Shown here: piece by piece, positions 1 to 7,700 of the stretch
Numbering within the stretch: position 1 is the first letter of the stretch
Layout: every line of letters starts with the position of its first letter
Assembly (NCBI GenBank): GCA_002438845.1
Contig: DJRG01000076.1
Span: 1-10,586 of the forward strand
Direction of reading: 5' to 3'
DNA: 10,586 nucleotides
DNA from: Bacteroidales bacterium UBA6366
Lineage (GTDB): Bacteria > Bacteroidota > Bacteroidia > Bacteroidales > UBA932
Position numbers and translations under genes: made by a program
The notes under the pieces: generated by a model
Told to the model about the DNA's origin: nothing
Seen by the model: the letters and a program-made list of their open reading frames with translations, nothing else
Databases searched by the model: none

Positions 1-23
1 ACAAATCAAAACAGCTTCTAAAG

Positions 24-848
24 TCATGCGATTTCTACCGGTGCCTGGATGATGGTGAGCCACATATTGGCGTCCTCTTGGTTCCATATTCCGTCAATGA
101 AGTTTGCACGCGGATGGCCTGTGATCTTGTAGCCTCCCTTTTCCAGCATTGCAAACAGGTCGATTTGACTCTGGCGGAGGTTCTCGTAGGGCCCGAACAC
201 CTTCAGGCAGGCCGCCATTGGAACGGCGGGGATTTCCTTGAACTTGATGATGGCGGAATCCGTCCCCTTTTCCTTTACCTGTTCACAATATTCAATGTCG
301 ATGTCCTGTGGCCTGTATCCGCCATGTTCAATGGTGTAGCAGTAGCCTGGCTCAATACATTCGCATCCAAGACGGGCCATTTCTGGTCCGATGACTTCAC
401 AGCAAAGATTGCCAAGTTCAGCATAAGAAGGGATGACGGCTCTGTGACTCGCAACGATGATTGCGGGCAATGATTCAAAATACAGTTTTTCCATTTTGTG
501 ATTCTTTTTGTGGGAAGCGACAAACGCCTTGAGCAATCGGCGGCGTTCCTTGAGAACATCCAACTCCTGCTCACACCGGACTATCTTCTCCTCAAGAGAT
601 TCGACAGAAGGGAAATGACTTTCGTCTTCCATCATGTCCCGGATCTCTTCAAGAGAGTAGCCAAGGGTCTTCAGGGTGCAGATGTTCTGGATTTTCTGGA
701 ACTGCCCCACTGTGTAGTAGCGATACCCTGTCCACCGGTCCACGATTTCGGGAACCAGAAGTCCAATCTGTTCGTAATGCCGCAACGCGCGCACCGTAAC
801 CTTGCTCAGGCGGGAAAACTCCCCGATTTTTAACTTGATTTCACTCAT
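24..848 (-). CDS. MerR-family transcriptional regulator with GyrI-like effector-binding domain (BmrR-like)
   Basis: This 274-residue protein has the two-part plan of BmrR/BltR-type MerR regulators and nearly their length. Residues 6-75 form the MerR winged helix-turn-helix: KIGEFSRLSKVTVRALRHYE is followed by IGLLVP and the wing GYRYYT. Residues 80-115 are rich in Glu, Lys, Arg and Leu and fit the dimerisation coiled coil. Residues 119-272 resemble a GyrI-like (AraC effector-binding) domain, with DIDIEYCEQV and the late KVFGPYENL segment typical of that fold. Family members bind hydrophobic or cationic small molecules and activate a promoter by untwisting its spacer; the ligand here cannot be read from sequence. 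The start is the ATG at 848, because the HTH begins within ten residues and a promoter lies just upstream. No efflux pump or enzyme gene lies within view, so the target is unknown and could lie beyond the left edge. The family is confident; the ligand and target are not. Confidence 0.9.
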   Translation of the reverse strand: MSEIKLKIGEFSRLSKVTVRALRHYEQIGLLVPEIVDRWTGYRYYTVGQFQKIQNICTLKTLGYSLEEIRDMMEDESHFPSVESLEEKIVRCEQELDVLKERRRLLKAFVASHKKNHKMEKLYFESLPAIIVASHRAVIPSYAELGNLCCEVIGPEMARLGCECIEPGYCYTIEHGGYRPQDIDIEYCEQVKEKGTDSAIIKFKEIPAVPMAACLKVFGPYENLRQSQIDLFAMLEKGGYKITGHPRANFIDGIWNQEDANMWLTIIQAPVEIA

Positions 849-877
849 AACAACTGTGCACTTTTGTTATTTGCCTG

Positions 878-910
878 CAAATATATATCGTGACGTAGGG
901 TACGAGTCAA
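878..910 (-). promoter_or_regulatory. Predicted Bacteroidota promoter of the MerR gene, with overlapping palindrome
   Basis: On the minus strand TATATTTG (878-885) matches the Bacteroides -7 consensus TAnnTTTG exactly. TTGAC lies upstream at 906-910, leaving 22 nt between TTG and the -7 box, slightly longer than the 20 nt seen at two other promoters in this window. A small palindrome, TTTGC-AG-GCAAA (870-881), overlaps the downstream end of the -7 box and could be an operator for autoregulation. The leader would be about 25-30 nt. The promoter is inferred from consensus only. Confidence 0.55.
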
Positions 911-951
911 GAAAATATTGATTTTTTTCGCCAAGGCCGCTGCGATGCGAC

Positions 952-1068
952 TCATCGACGAAGTTTTGTGAATATAGAAATGGCAGCTTTGTTACGGTCA
1001 AGTTCATGATTATGTACTAAAAATTGTATAGTTGAATCCACAGTAAACTGATAAGGTTTTACAAACAT
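952..1068 (-). other. Possible small ORF or gene remnant downstream of tmRNA (38 codons), unknown
   Basis: An ATG at 1068 opens a 38-residue reading frame beginning MFVKPYQFTVDST and ending FTKLRR before a TGA at 952-954. Its codons are AT-rich, unlike the flanking genes. The start codon sits at the edge of the left arm of a 13-bp inverted repeat, and I see no Shine-Dalgarno sequence. I do not recognise the peptide. Its place just beyond the tmRNA 3' end, where mobile elements often insert and leave an integrase gene, makes a decayed integrase N-terminus one possibility, but no catalytic residue is present to support this. It may equally be a chance ORF. Confidence 0.2.
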
Positions 1069-1107
1069 AGACGAACAAAATGTGTTTGTAAATCTGTTTG
1101 TAAAACC
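1055..1107. repeat. Perfect 13-bp inverted repeat with a third internal core copy
   Basis: GGTTTTACAAACA at 1055-1067 is matched by its exact reverse complement TGTTTGTAAAACC at 1095-1107, with 27 nt between. A third copy of the core, TGTTTGTAAA, lies at 1083-1092, exactly 12 bp before the matching part of the right arm, so the right half is also a direct repeat. The cluster lies 30 bp beyond the tmRNA 3' end. It could be a set of recombinase or regulator binding sites, a relic of an attachment site, or a weak hairpin at the end of the tmRNA transcript. Against a normal intrinsic terminator, the stem is AT-rich, the loop is long and no U-run follows on either strand. Confidence 0.75.
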
Positions 1108-1136
1108 TCTAAATCGCTGATATTTAATCAATATTG

Positions 1137-1533
1137 TGGAGATGGGCGGAGTCGAACCGCCGTCCAAACAAAGTACCAAGAGGCTTTCTACACGTTTAGT
1201 CGTCCTTTGGTTGTCGGCTGCGGTCTGCCGGAAGACGGGCTAACCGAGGCTTATCCTTTGGGACTTGGCCGGATTTAAAGGAGTCCTCCGGTGCGTCCTT
1301 CTTGAATGATACCCCGAACTCGGAACAGAGAAGGCGTAAAGTCCGCGGGATACTCGTCGGAACCGCATCCTAGGCGGCTCGGATTAAGCTAATGCGACTT
1401 GGTCGATTAGGCAGCGAGTGCGTAGTTGTTATCAGCAACTAAATTTTTGGAGAACCAGTTTGGCGGGCCGGCCCTCCAGGAGCCCGACGTGCTTACCGCC
1501 CGGAATCATTGCTGTCAAAACCAGAACATCCCC
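1137..1533 (-). ncRNA. ssrA: Transfer-messenger RNA (tmRNA, ssrA)
   Basis: tmRNA rescues stalled ribosomes: charged with alanine it enters the A site, then its own reading frame adds a degradation tag. The 5' end reads GGGGATGTTCTGGTTTTGAC, a hallmark tmRNA start. The acceptor stem pairs GGGGATG (1527-1533) with CATCTCC (1138-1144), with one G-U pair and discriminator A at 1137. The T arm is GGCGG-TTCGACT-CCGCC (1145-1161). The tag reading frame lies near the middle. The length of about 397 nt fits a one-piece tmRNA. The terminal CCA is not encoded (the DNA reads ACAA after the stem), so the ends must be added after processing. Sequence conservation at both ends makes the call firm; the exact termini are inferred from stem pairing. 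Confidence 0.97.
1407..1436 (-). other. tmRNA proteolysis-tag reading frame (ADNNYALAA)
   Basis: Within ssrA the frame GCT GAT AAC AAC TAC GCA CTC GCT GCC TAA encodes ADNNYALAA. The context before the proposed resume codon GCT is TTTAGTT, resembling the E. coli context before its GCA resume codon. The C-terminal YALAA matches the ClpXP-recognised end of known tags, and NNYALAA resembles Bacteroidota tags. The final tag would be Ala (from the charged tmRNA) plus these nine residues. The resume position is inferred from alignment to E. coli. Confidence 0.85.
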
Positions 1534-1545
1534 AAGCGATTGTTA

Positions 1546-1577
1546 TAAAGATACGATGAATATTCGGGACTTGTTTC
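1546..1577 (-). promoter_or_regulatory. Possible ssrA promoter
   Basis: On the minus strand TATCTTTA (1546-1553) is one base from the Bacteroides -7 consensus TAnnTTTG, with a TTTG about 23 nt further upstream. It ends 12 nt before the mature 5' end, so transcription would begin several bases ahead of the mature RNA. That fits RNase P trimming of the tmRNA 5' leader. The spacing is long and one consensus base is missing, so confidence is moderate to low. Confidence 0.4.
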
Positions 1578-1651
1578 AAATCATCGAGAAAATTTGATGT
1601 GGAGACACGGCTCTTTCATTTAAAACCAAAATCGAAGCGCTCTCCAAATGA

Positions 1652-1682
1652 TTGTGATGTTTCAACCAAATGGCTATATTTG
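1652..1682 (+). promoter_or_regulatory. Predicted Bacteroidota promoter of the M48 protease gene
   Basis: TTG at 1652-1654 and TATATTTG at 1675-1682 are separated by exactly 20 nt, an exact match to the Bacteroides -33/-7 pattern. The -7 box ends 23 nt before the ATG at 1706, giving a short, A/T-rich leader without a Shine-Dalgarno sequence, as is usual in this phylum. Confidence 0.75.
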
Positions 1683-1705
1683 CATATTCATAAAATTCTA
1701 TTGTC

Positions 1706-2506
1706 ATGCGTAAGATTTTAATCCTGTTTGCGGCCGCTATGCTTTGCGTCTCTTGCTCAGAACAGTTCAATGCCGCCTATCTCCTTTCCGGTGGAGCGAA
1801 GGTGGCTCAGGCCGCTGTTCTGTCTGACGCTCAGATCCAGTCTTATGTAGGGCAATATGTGCAGAAGCTGGATTCGGAGAACACCGTCCTTCCTGAGACC
1901 AGCCCGTACGTGAAGAGGGTACGCAAGATGACTTCCGGGATCACGTCCGTGAATGGCATTCCACTCAATTTCAAGGTCTATAAGACTAATGAGGTCAATG
2001 CGTTCGCATGTGCGGATGGCAGTGTCAGGATATATTCGGGTCTTCTGGACGCGATGACGGATGAGGAGGCTTTGGGTGTGGTTGGCCATGAGATTGGACA
2101 TGTCGCCCTGAAGCATTCCAAAAAACAATTTCAGCAGGCTCTCCTTACTTCAGCGGTAAGAGACGCGGTGGTTTCCACCGGTGGAACTGTCGCGGTGCTG
2201 ACCGCATCCCAGCTTGGCGACATTGGAGAGGCCTTGATGAGCGCCGGCTTCTCAAGAAAGCAGGAATCCGCGGCGGATGACTATGGCTATGATTTTCTCA
2301 AGAGTGCGGGAAAGAATCCATGGGCCATGGCTATGGCTTTTGAGGAACTGCAAAGATTGTCAAGCGGTAGCACGGCTTCCGGGACTCAGGCGGCGGCAGG
2401 CTCATCGGTCGGACAGTTATTCTCTACGCATCCGGCCACAGCCGACAGAATCTCAAGGATGGCGGATAGGGCCACAAAAGATGGATTCAAGAGACCTTAC
2501 AAGTAG
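1706..2506 (+). CDS. M48-family zinc metalloprotease, predicted lipoprotein
   Basis: This 266-residue protein begins with a lipoprotein signal: a basic start (MRK), a hydrophobic stretch to residue 15 and a predicted lipidated Cys17 (LCVSC, a loose lipobox typical of the phylum). Ser18 at +2 fits outer-membrane sorting. The zinc site is HEIGH at 128-132, inside VVGHEIGHVALKHS, with the third ligand Glu187 in ESAADDYG. The late STHPATADRISRM (240-252) is a usual C-terminal feature of the family. It resembles the single-domain M48 lipoproteins related to E. coli LoiP (YggG) and YcaL, which degrade misfolded envelope proteins in the periplasm. Length and active site are intact, so it should be catalytic; its substrates are unknown. 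It has its own promoter and converges on pbpC with 5 bp between stop codons, so it is not in that operon. Ala- and Gly-rich residues 221-235 look like a flexible linker. Family assignment is firm, orthology to LoiP is not. Confidence 0.93.
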   Translation: MRKILILFAAAMLCVSCSEQFNAAYLLSGGAKVAQAAVLSDAQIQSYVGQYVQKLDSENTVLPETSPYVKRVRKMTSGITSVNGIPLNFKVYKTNEVNAFACADGSVRIYSGLLDAMTDEEALGVVGHEIGHVALKHSKKQFQQALLTSAVRDAVVSTGGTVAVLTASQLGDIGEALMSAGFSRKQESAADDYGYDFLKSAGKNPWAMAMAFEELQRLSSGSTASGTQAAAGSSVGQLFSTHPATADRISRMADRATKDGFKRPYK

Positions 2507-2511
2507 CGGAT

Positions 2512-4758
2512 CTATCTGCCGTCGCAGACTGTGAATCCGACGGATATTGTGTTTCCGGACTCATCGACAACGGTGACATTGTGTCTGCCGATTGCAGGGT
2601 TCAGTGTCATCTGATGGATGATTCTGGTCTGCCCCGCATATTCATTGTCAATATGCCAGAAGACCGTTTTCATAGGGTCTCTGTGTGCCAGATTGAATGT
2701 GATTCCTTGGATGGAACCGTCTAATTGGCGCGGAATGTAAATCATCGCTCCGTTTTCAGGGTAGATGAATTCCATCTGCGAGTCGCTTTTCTCTTTCGGA
2801 AGCGAATATGAATATTCAGGGTGATGTTGGCGATAGTACCATTCCATGGAAGGCGGCAGGACAAAATATCGCTCGCCGTCAATTACCTTATGATATGGGC
2901 AAGGCTCACTCCTTACGGATTTGCGTGGGAGGGCGAGAGTGTCTACGCGCCCGCAGGAAATGCTCTTCAGGTGACCGGATTCCTTGCAGACTTCGGCAAG
3001 GACGTAATCTCCGTAGTCAGGCTCCTTGAACCACCCATTCCTTGAATATTCACGGTCATATTCATTTGCGGGAAGCAGGTTGAACACGTCAAACATCACC
3101 GGTCCGGCCGTTCTGGCTCCGGTCAGCCCCGGCACACCCTGCCCCTGGGCGTTGCCGGCCCAGACCCCTACCGCATAGTCGGGAGTGACCCCTACCGCCC
3201 ATGCGTCCCTAAAACCGTAGCTTGTGCCTGTCTTCCATGCCACTTTCTTCACGGAAGTGACTAATCTCCAGTCAATCTCGTCAGGACGGTTTACTTCTTT
3301 CAGCGCTTCGAACGTCCACCAAAGGGCACTCTTGTCGGTCAATGGAAATCCGTGAAGCCTGTCGCCTTTGCCGATTCGCGAGGTGTCTGTGTTCTGGTAG
3401 GACTCGGACAGTCGGGCGTACATGGCCGTCACGTCCCCGAGGGTTCCTTCCGCTCCGCCAAGAATAAGTGAGAGTCCATAGTGTGAGGCGCTTTTGTGCA
3501 GCGTTGTCATGCCGCATTTTCGGAGCAGGTCAAGGAATTTCGGAACCCCGAAACGTCTCAACATGTGGACGGACGGTACATTCAGTGATCGAGCCAAGGC
3601 CTCGGACGCTGGAACCGCACCGTTGAACTGCCGGTTGAAGTTCTGTGGAGAGAATCCGTTGATGTTGATCGGAACATCCGGAAGCAAGGTGTTAGGCAGA
3701 ATGTCCCCATCCTGCAAAAGCGCACAGTAAAGCAGTGGCTTCAGGATGCTTCCGGTGCTTCTGGGAGAGCGTATGATGTCGACCTCGCTTCCGGGACGTT
3801 TTCGCCCAGGGTTCGCATTGCCGACATAGGCGAGTGTCTCTTCTGTCCGTACATCTTTCACCACTACAGCGAGATCATTCACTCCTATGGATGTCAGCTC
3901 ATCATTCCATTGATCGGCTATGGACTGGACACGTCTTTGGAGGTTAACGTCGATTGAGGTTCGGATCCGTCGGCCTGGAGAAGTCTTCCAGTAATATTCA
4001 GTAAGATGGTGGGCTTCCTGCGGCAATGCGACGGGCTTGAGTGGGAGAGGTTCGTCACAGGCCAGATCAAGATCGAGGGAGTCAATGTGCCCGCGCTCGT
4101 GGAGAGTCTTCAGAAGCCGGTTTCTCTTCGCGAGAAGTCTGTCCCTGTTCTTCCCGGGGTGGATTTCCGCCGGGGAGTTAGGGAGAACCGCCAACGTGGC
4201 CGCCTCTCCCCAGGTGAGTTCTTCCGGCGGACGCCCGAAATAGCGCCAGGATGCGGCTTCCAGACCTACGACATTGCCTCCGAACGGGGCGTGAGAGGCG
4301 TACATGGCCAGAATTTCCTTTTTGTCGCATCTCCACTCCAACCGTGTCGCAAGGATGGATTCGATAAGTTTCTGTCCGATGGTCCGGTCCTTTCCTCTGG
4401 ACATTCTGATGACCTGCATCGTTATGGTGCTTCCACCGCTTGTCACTCTGCCCGCACGGATGTTTCCTACCGCGGCCCTGACTATGGCCACTGGGTTGAC
4501 TCCATGGTGAAACGCGAACCACCTGTCCTCGAATTCGATAAGGGCTGTCTGGAACTTTTGTGGCACTGTGTCTGACGGAGGAAACCTCCACTGCCCGTCA
4601 CTTGCGATTCTGGCGCCGAGAAGTTCTCCGTTACGGTCTGTCACGACAGTGGAATATGCGGTGTCTTTGAATAAGTTACCGGGTAGGCACAGGCAATATG
4701 CGATCAAAAGGGCGGCTATGATGCCGCCCGTTATCCATGAAAGCGTTCTTTTTCGCAT
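2512..4758 (-). CDS. pbpC: Penicillin-binding protein 1C (bifunctional transglycosylase/transpeptidase)
   Basis: This 748-residue protein is a class A penicillin-binding protein of the PBP1C type. Residues 8-25 form a single membrane anchor. The GT51 glycosyltransferase domain (about 55-225) carries EDRWFAFHHG (catalytic Glu77), GGSTITMQVIR (108-118) and QKLIESILATRLE (129-141). The Met in GGSTITMQ, where PBP1a/1b have Gln, is characteristic of PBP1C. The transpeptidase domain has SILK (nucleophile Ser337, Lys340), SLN (391-393) and KTG (509-511). A Cys-rich segment (Cys591, Cys602, Cys620, His623) leads to a C-terminal beta-rich BiPBP_C domain (about 660-748). All catalytic motifs are intact. 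In E. coli the enzyme polymerises glycan strands and is linked to repair with the alpha-2-macroglobulin YfhM. Here the macroglobulin stop codon lies 5 nt upstream and an AAAGG overlaps that stop just before the ATG, indicating translational coupling. No separate promoter is evident. Confidence 0.96.
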   Translation of the reverse strand: MRKRTLSWITGGIIAALLIAYCLCLPGNLFKDTAYSTVVTDRNGELLGARIASDGQWRFPPSDTVPQKFQTALIEFEDRWFAFHHGVNPVAIVRAAVGNIRAGRVTSGGSTITMQVIRMSRGKDRTIGQKLIESILATRLEWRCDKKEILAMYASHAPFGGNVVGLEAASWRYFGRPPEELTWGEAATLAVLPNSPAEIHPGKNRDRLLAKRNRLLKTLHERGHIDSLDLDLACDEPLPLKPVALPQEAHHLTEYYWKTSPGRRIRTSIDVNLQRRVQSIADQWNDELTSIGVNDLAVVVKDVRTEETLAYVGNANPGRKRPGSEVDIIRSPRSTGSILKPLLYCALLQDGDILPNTLLPDVPININGFSPQNFNRQFNGAVPASEALARSLNVPSVHMLRRFGVPKFLDLLRKCGMTTLHKSASHYGLSLILGGAEGTLGDVTAMYARLSESYQNTDTSRIGKGDRLHGFPLTDKSALWWTFEALKEVNRPDEIDWRLVTSVKKVAWKTGTSYGFRDAWAVGVTPDYAVGVWAGNAQGQGVPGLTGARTAGPVMFDVFNLLPANEYDREYSRNGWFKEPDYGDYVLAEVCKESGHLKSISCGRVDTLALPRKSVRSEPCPYHKVIDGERYFVLPPSMEWYYRQHHPEYSYSLPKEKSDSQMEFIYPENGAMIYIPRQLDGSIQGITFNLAHRDPMKTVFWHIDNEYAGQTRIIHQMTLNPAIGRHNVTVVDESGNTISVGFTVCDGR

Positions 4759-4763
4759 AGCCT

Positions 4764-7700
4764 TTATTCGGAGACCTTCGCTTTGCCAGACGCGGTGTTG
4801 GCCGCTATGTGAGGATCATACATGGCCTCGCACTTCACCGCCGGAAGGATGAACTCGCCTTGATAAGATGCGTGCATCTTGATTCTGAAAGTCTTGCTTG
4901 AGCCCTTTGCCAGATCGAAGAACCATGACACCCGATCGTCCCTGATGTCACGATAACTGTATGTCGCGGTGGAAATCTCTCCTCCGAACAATCGGTCATT
5001 GACAATTTCCCACCCGGACGGTATCATCTCGGTCAAGGCCAGATTCGTGTAGTCCTTGGAGCCATTCGTGTTGCCCACACTGACAGTGACAGTGAAGTCG
5101 GTACCTTGAGGAATATCATGTGGGTTCAGAATCCTGCCGCTTTCCGTTGAGTAGACGACCTTGAGACTGAGACCACTGGACTTAGCCTCGACCCTGTCCC
5201 CGACTTCCGGCCTTACCGAGGTTATGAGTGTGGCATAGATGGTGCCGTCGGTCGTATTGGTGACCTCAATGTCGCCATCCTGTGTGTCAACAGACATGCT
5301 ATGGATAGACTTCGCTGTTTTGACCGTGGTAGTGTTTCCGCCTTGTCTGACTTCCGCCGAAAGCGATCCTGAGCCGACTTTCATTGCCAACCTTCTCATC
5401 GCGGTTGTGGTGAACGCCAGTTCTTGCGTCATGTGGCAACCTCCGGATATGGCTTCGGCCAGTTCCTGGGCAAGGTCCATCGCGTTTGGAAGGTCATCCA
5501 CGAGCACCATCGCCTCAAGTGCTATGGCCTTGTCCCTGACAGGTGAACCGAATGTCCCGATGGCCTCATGATGATTCTGGAAATCCGTCTTGAGTTTTGA
5601 GATGATCTCTTTCGCCACTGTCTTCTTTCCTGTCAATGAATATGTTGACGCAAGCATCCATCCAGCCTGACCGGACAGGGACTCGCTTTCCTTGAGTCTG
5701 TTCATCGCACCGCTCTCAGCCTCTCCATTCAAGGCCAGAGTGTAGAGCCTGTAAGCCTGGTTGAGGTCTCCTTGGCCAACATTGTCGGAATTACGATAAT
5801 CCTGAACACTGCTCTTTTGGAATCTTGACCAACTTGCAAGTACTCCCTTGCTGACATTGAACCCGTTCTGCGCTGCGCTGATCATGAACTCTCCGGCCAT
5901 CGAGCTGACCCATCCGTTGGCGTCGGCGGAACCTGGCCAATAGACAAAACCTCCGTTGCCCAGCTGCCGTTGGTAAAGCTGTTGGAGCAGATCTGGAATC
6001 ATGGAGTCAATCTCTTTTTGCTTGTCTTTCGGGAGCATGTTTCTGATTGCCAACAAGGTGATTCCCTTTGATGAGATCTGCTCGGTGCAATTGTAGCTGT
6101 AGTCAGAGAGGAACGAGAATATTCCTCCACAGTCCACGGACGGGAATCCGGTCAGTTCCAAAGTGGCCCACTGGTTCTCGTCGGAGGTGAAAGGAATGAA
6201 ATTCAAATGCTTGTCCGCACCTTTTCCGATTATGGCCCTACTGACGGTAATCACCGGTGGATTCGAATTCCGGACCTGGAGGGTGATTTTGTCGTTGGCC
6301 TTGTGCCCGTCTCCCGCGGCTGCAACATAGATGACAGCCGTGCCTGTTCCGGTGGCCTCGAGATTGAAATTGACAATCTTGTCTCCTGGCTTTGCGAACT
6401 TGACGAGAGCCTTGGCCCCTCCGACAAGTTTCAAAGGCCCATCGATTTTCACACTGACCTCGGCTTCCTTCACTCCGTCCTCAAGGGCGAACACGTTGAC
6501 CGGCATAGAGACTTTCTCACCCGTGCCGATCACCCTCGGCAGGGAAGGCAGCACCATGAGCGGAGATCTAACCGGTACGGTCTTCTCGGCATTGCCGTAT
6601 GTCCCGTCTTTTGCGGCCACAAGCATAATCCTCACGCTGCCCACGTACATAGGCAGTCTCATCTTGTGAGTGGCTGAACCATTCTGGAGGGTGAACGGTC
6701 CGATAAACTTGACGACCGGGTTGAACCTGTTGTCCTTTTTGGCGCCGACGATCACATTCTCGTCGCCACCAATGCTGAACATCGGGGAGAACCTTCCGCT
6801 GTAGGCTCCGATGACATCATCGTAGAGATCCCAAGTGCTGACGCCGAGCGCCTCTCTTGCGTACATCACGCTCCAAGGGTCTGGAGTCTTGAACGCGGTT
6901 AGGTCAAGAAGCCCCTCGTCCACGACTGCGAGCGTGTAGGTCATCGGCCTGCCGTTTCTCTCCTTGACCTTGATTGTGAAGTTCTCGTCAGGGCGCAGCA
7001 CATCAGGCATGGTGATGACAGGCTCAAGATGCGAGCCCTTATCGTTGACCATAATCGGACGCACGCCATAGAGCCTGATAGGCAAATCGTTGCCGGATTT
7101 CTCATGAGGCTGGACGAGAGTCACGTGTATGTAGAAATTTGGCGCCATGTCAGCGGTCACCTTGAATGAATATGTGGCGTCATCCTCCGCGGAAGTCTTC
7201 ACCCAGACCCGGGAGAGGACTTTTCTGGAATTCTCCAAAGAGACGAGTGCCTGTCCCTTGGTCGCCGCCGGTATGTACACAGTCACGGTCTCTCCCACGT
7301 CGTAGGAGTCCTTGTCCGTCGAGAAAGAAAGCATCGTGAGCGCGTCCGGATCGGTTTTGGATGACCTTCCTCTGTAAGAAGGCCAATCGACATAGATGAT
7401 GTCCCCCGAGACGTGCCCGCTTTCCGTGTCGGTCACGATCACGAGATAGCGACCCCAGTCCGGGTATTCCACCTTGAACGGAATGAAGATGTCTTCACTG
7501 CCAGACTTCACCGATCCTGTGGCCACTACATTGGCTGAAGGGCCGTTGACATAGGAATCAAGACTCTCGGAGCGGCTCTCCCACCACCAACTCCATTTCA
7601 TTTTGTAGATTGAATATCTCAGGTTGTGCCCGGTTACCCTCTTCCCGTCTTTGTCGACCACCGCAACCTTGATCTTGTAGTCCTTGTCTGTCTCAAGATA

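Noticed and set aside
78..833. Plus-strand frames opposite the MerR gene
   Set aside because: The minus strand encodes an intact MerR/GyrI-like protein over the same bases; the plus frames have no recognisable domain.
1055..1107. Inverted repeat as an intrinsic terminator of ssrA
   Set aside because: The stem is AT-rich, the loop is 27 nt and no U-run follows, so it does not fit a standard terminator.
1055..1107. Repeat cluster as a CRISPR array
   Set aside because: There are only three short copies in mixed orientation, the spacers are unequal, and no cas gene is present.
952..1179. The same small frame read from an ATG at 1179
   Set aside because: That start lies inside the tmRNA acceptor/T-arm region, so translation from there is implausible; only the part from 1068 is worth noting.
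2507..2511. Shared bidirectional terminator between the M48 gene and pbpC
   Set aside because: Only 5 bp separate the stop codons and I see no GC-rich hairpin with a U-run across the junction.
4006..4575. Plus-strand open frame of 189 codons opposite pbpC
   Set aside because: It lies opposite the conserved glycosyltransferase domain and its composition looks like a shadow frame.
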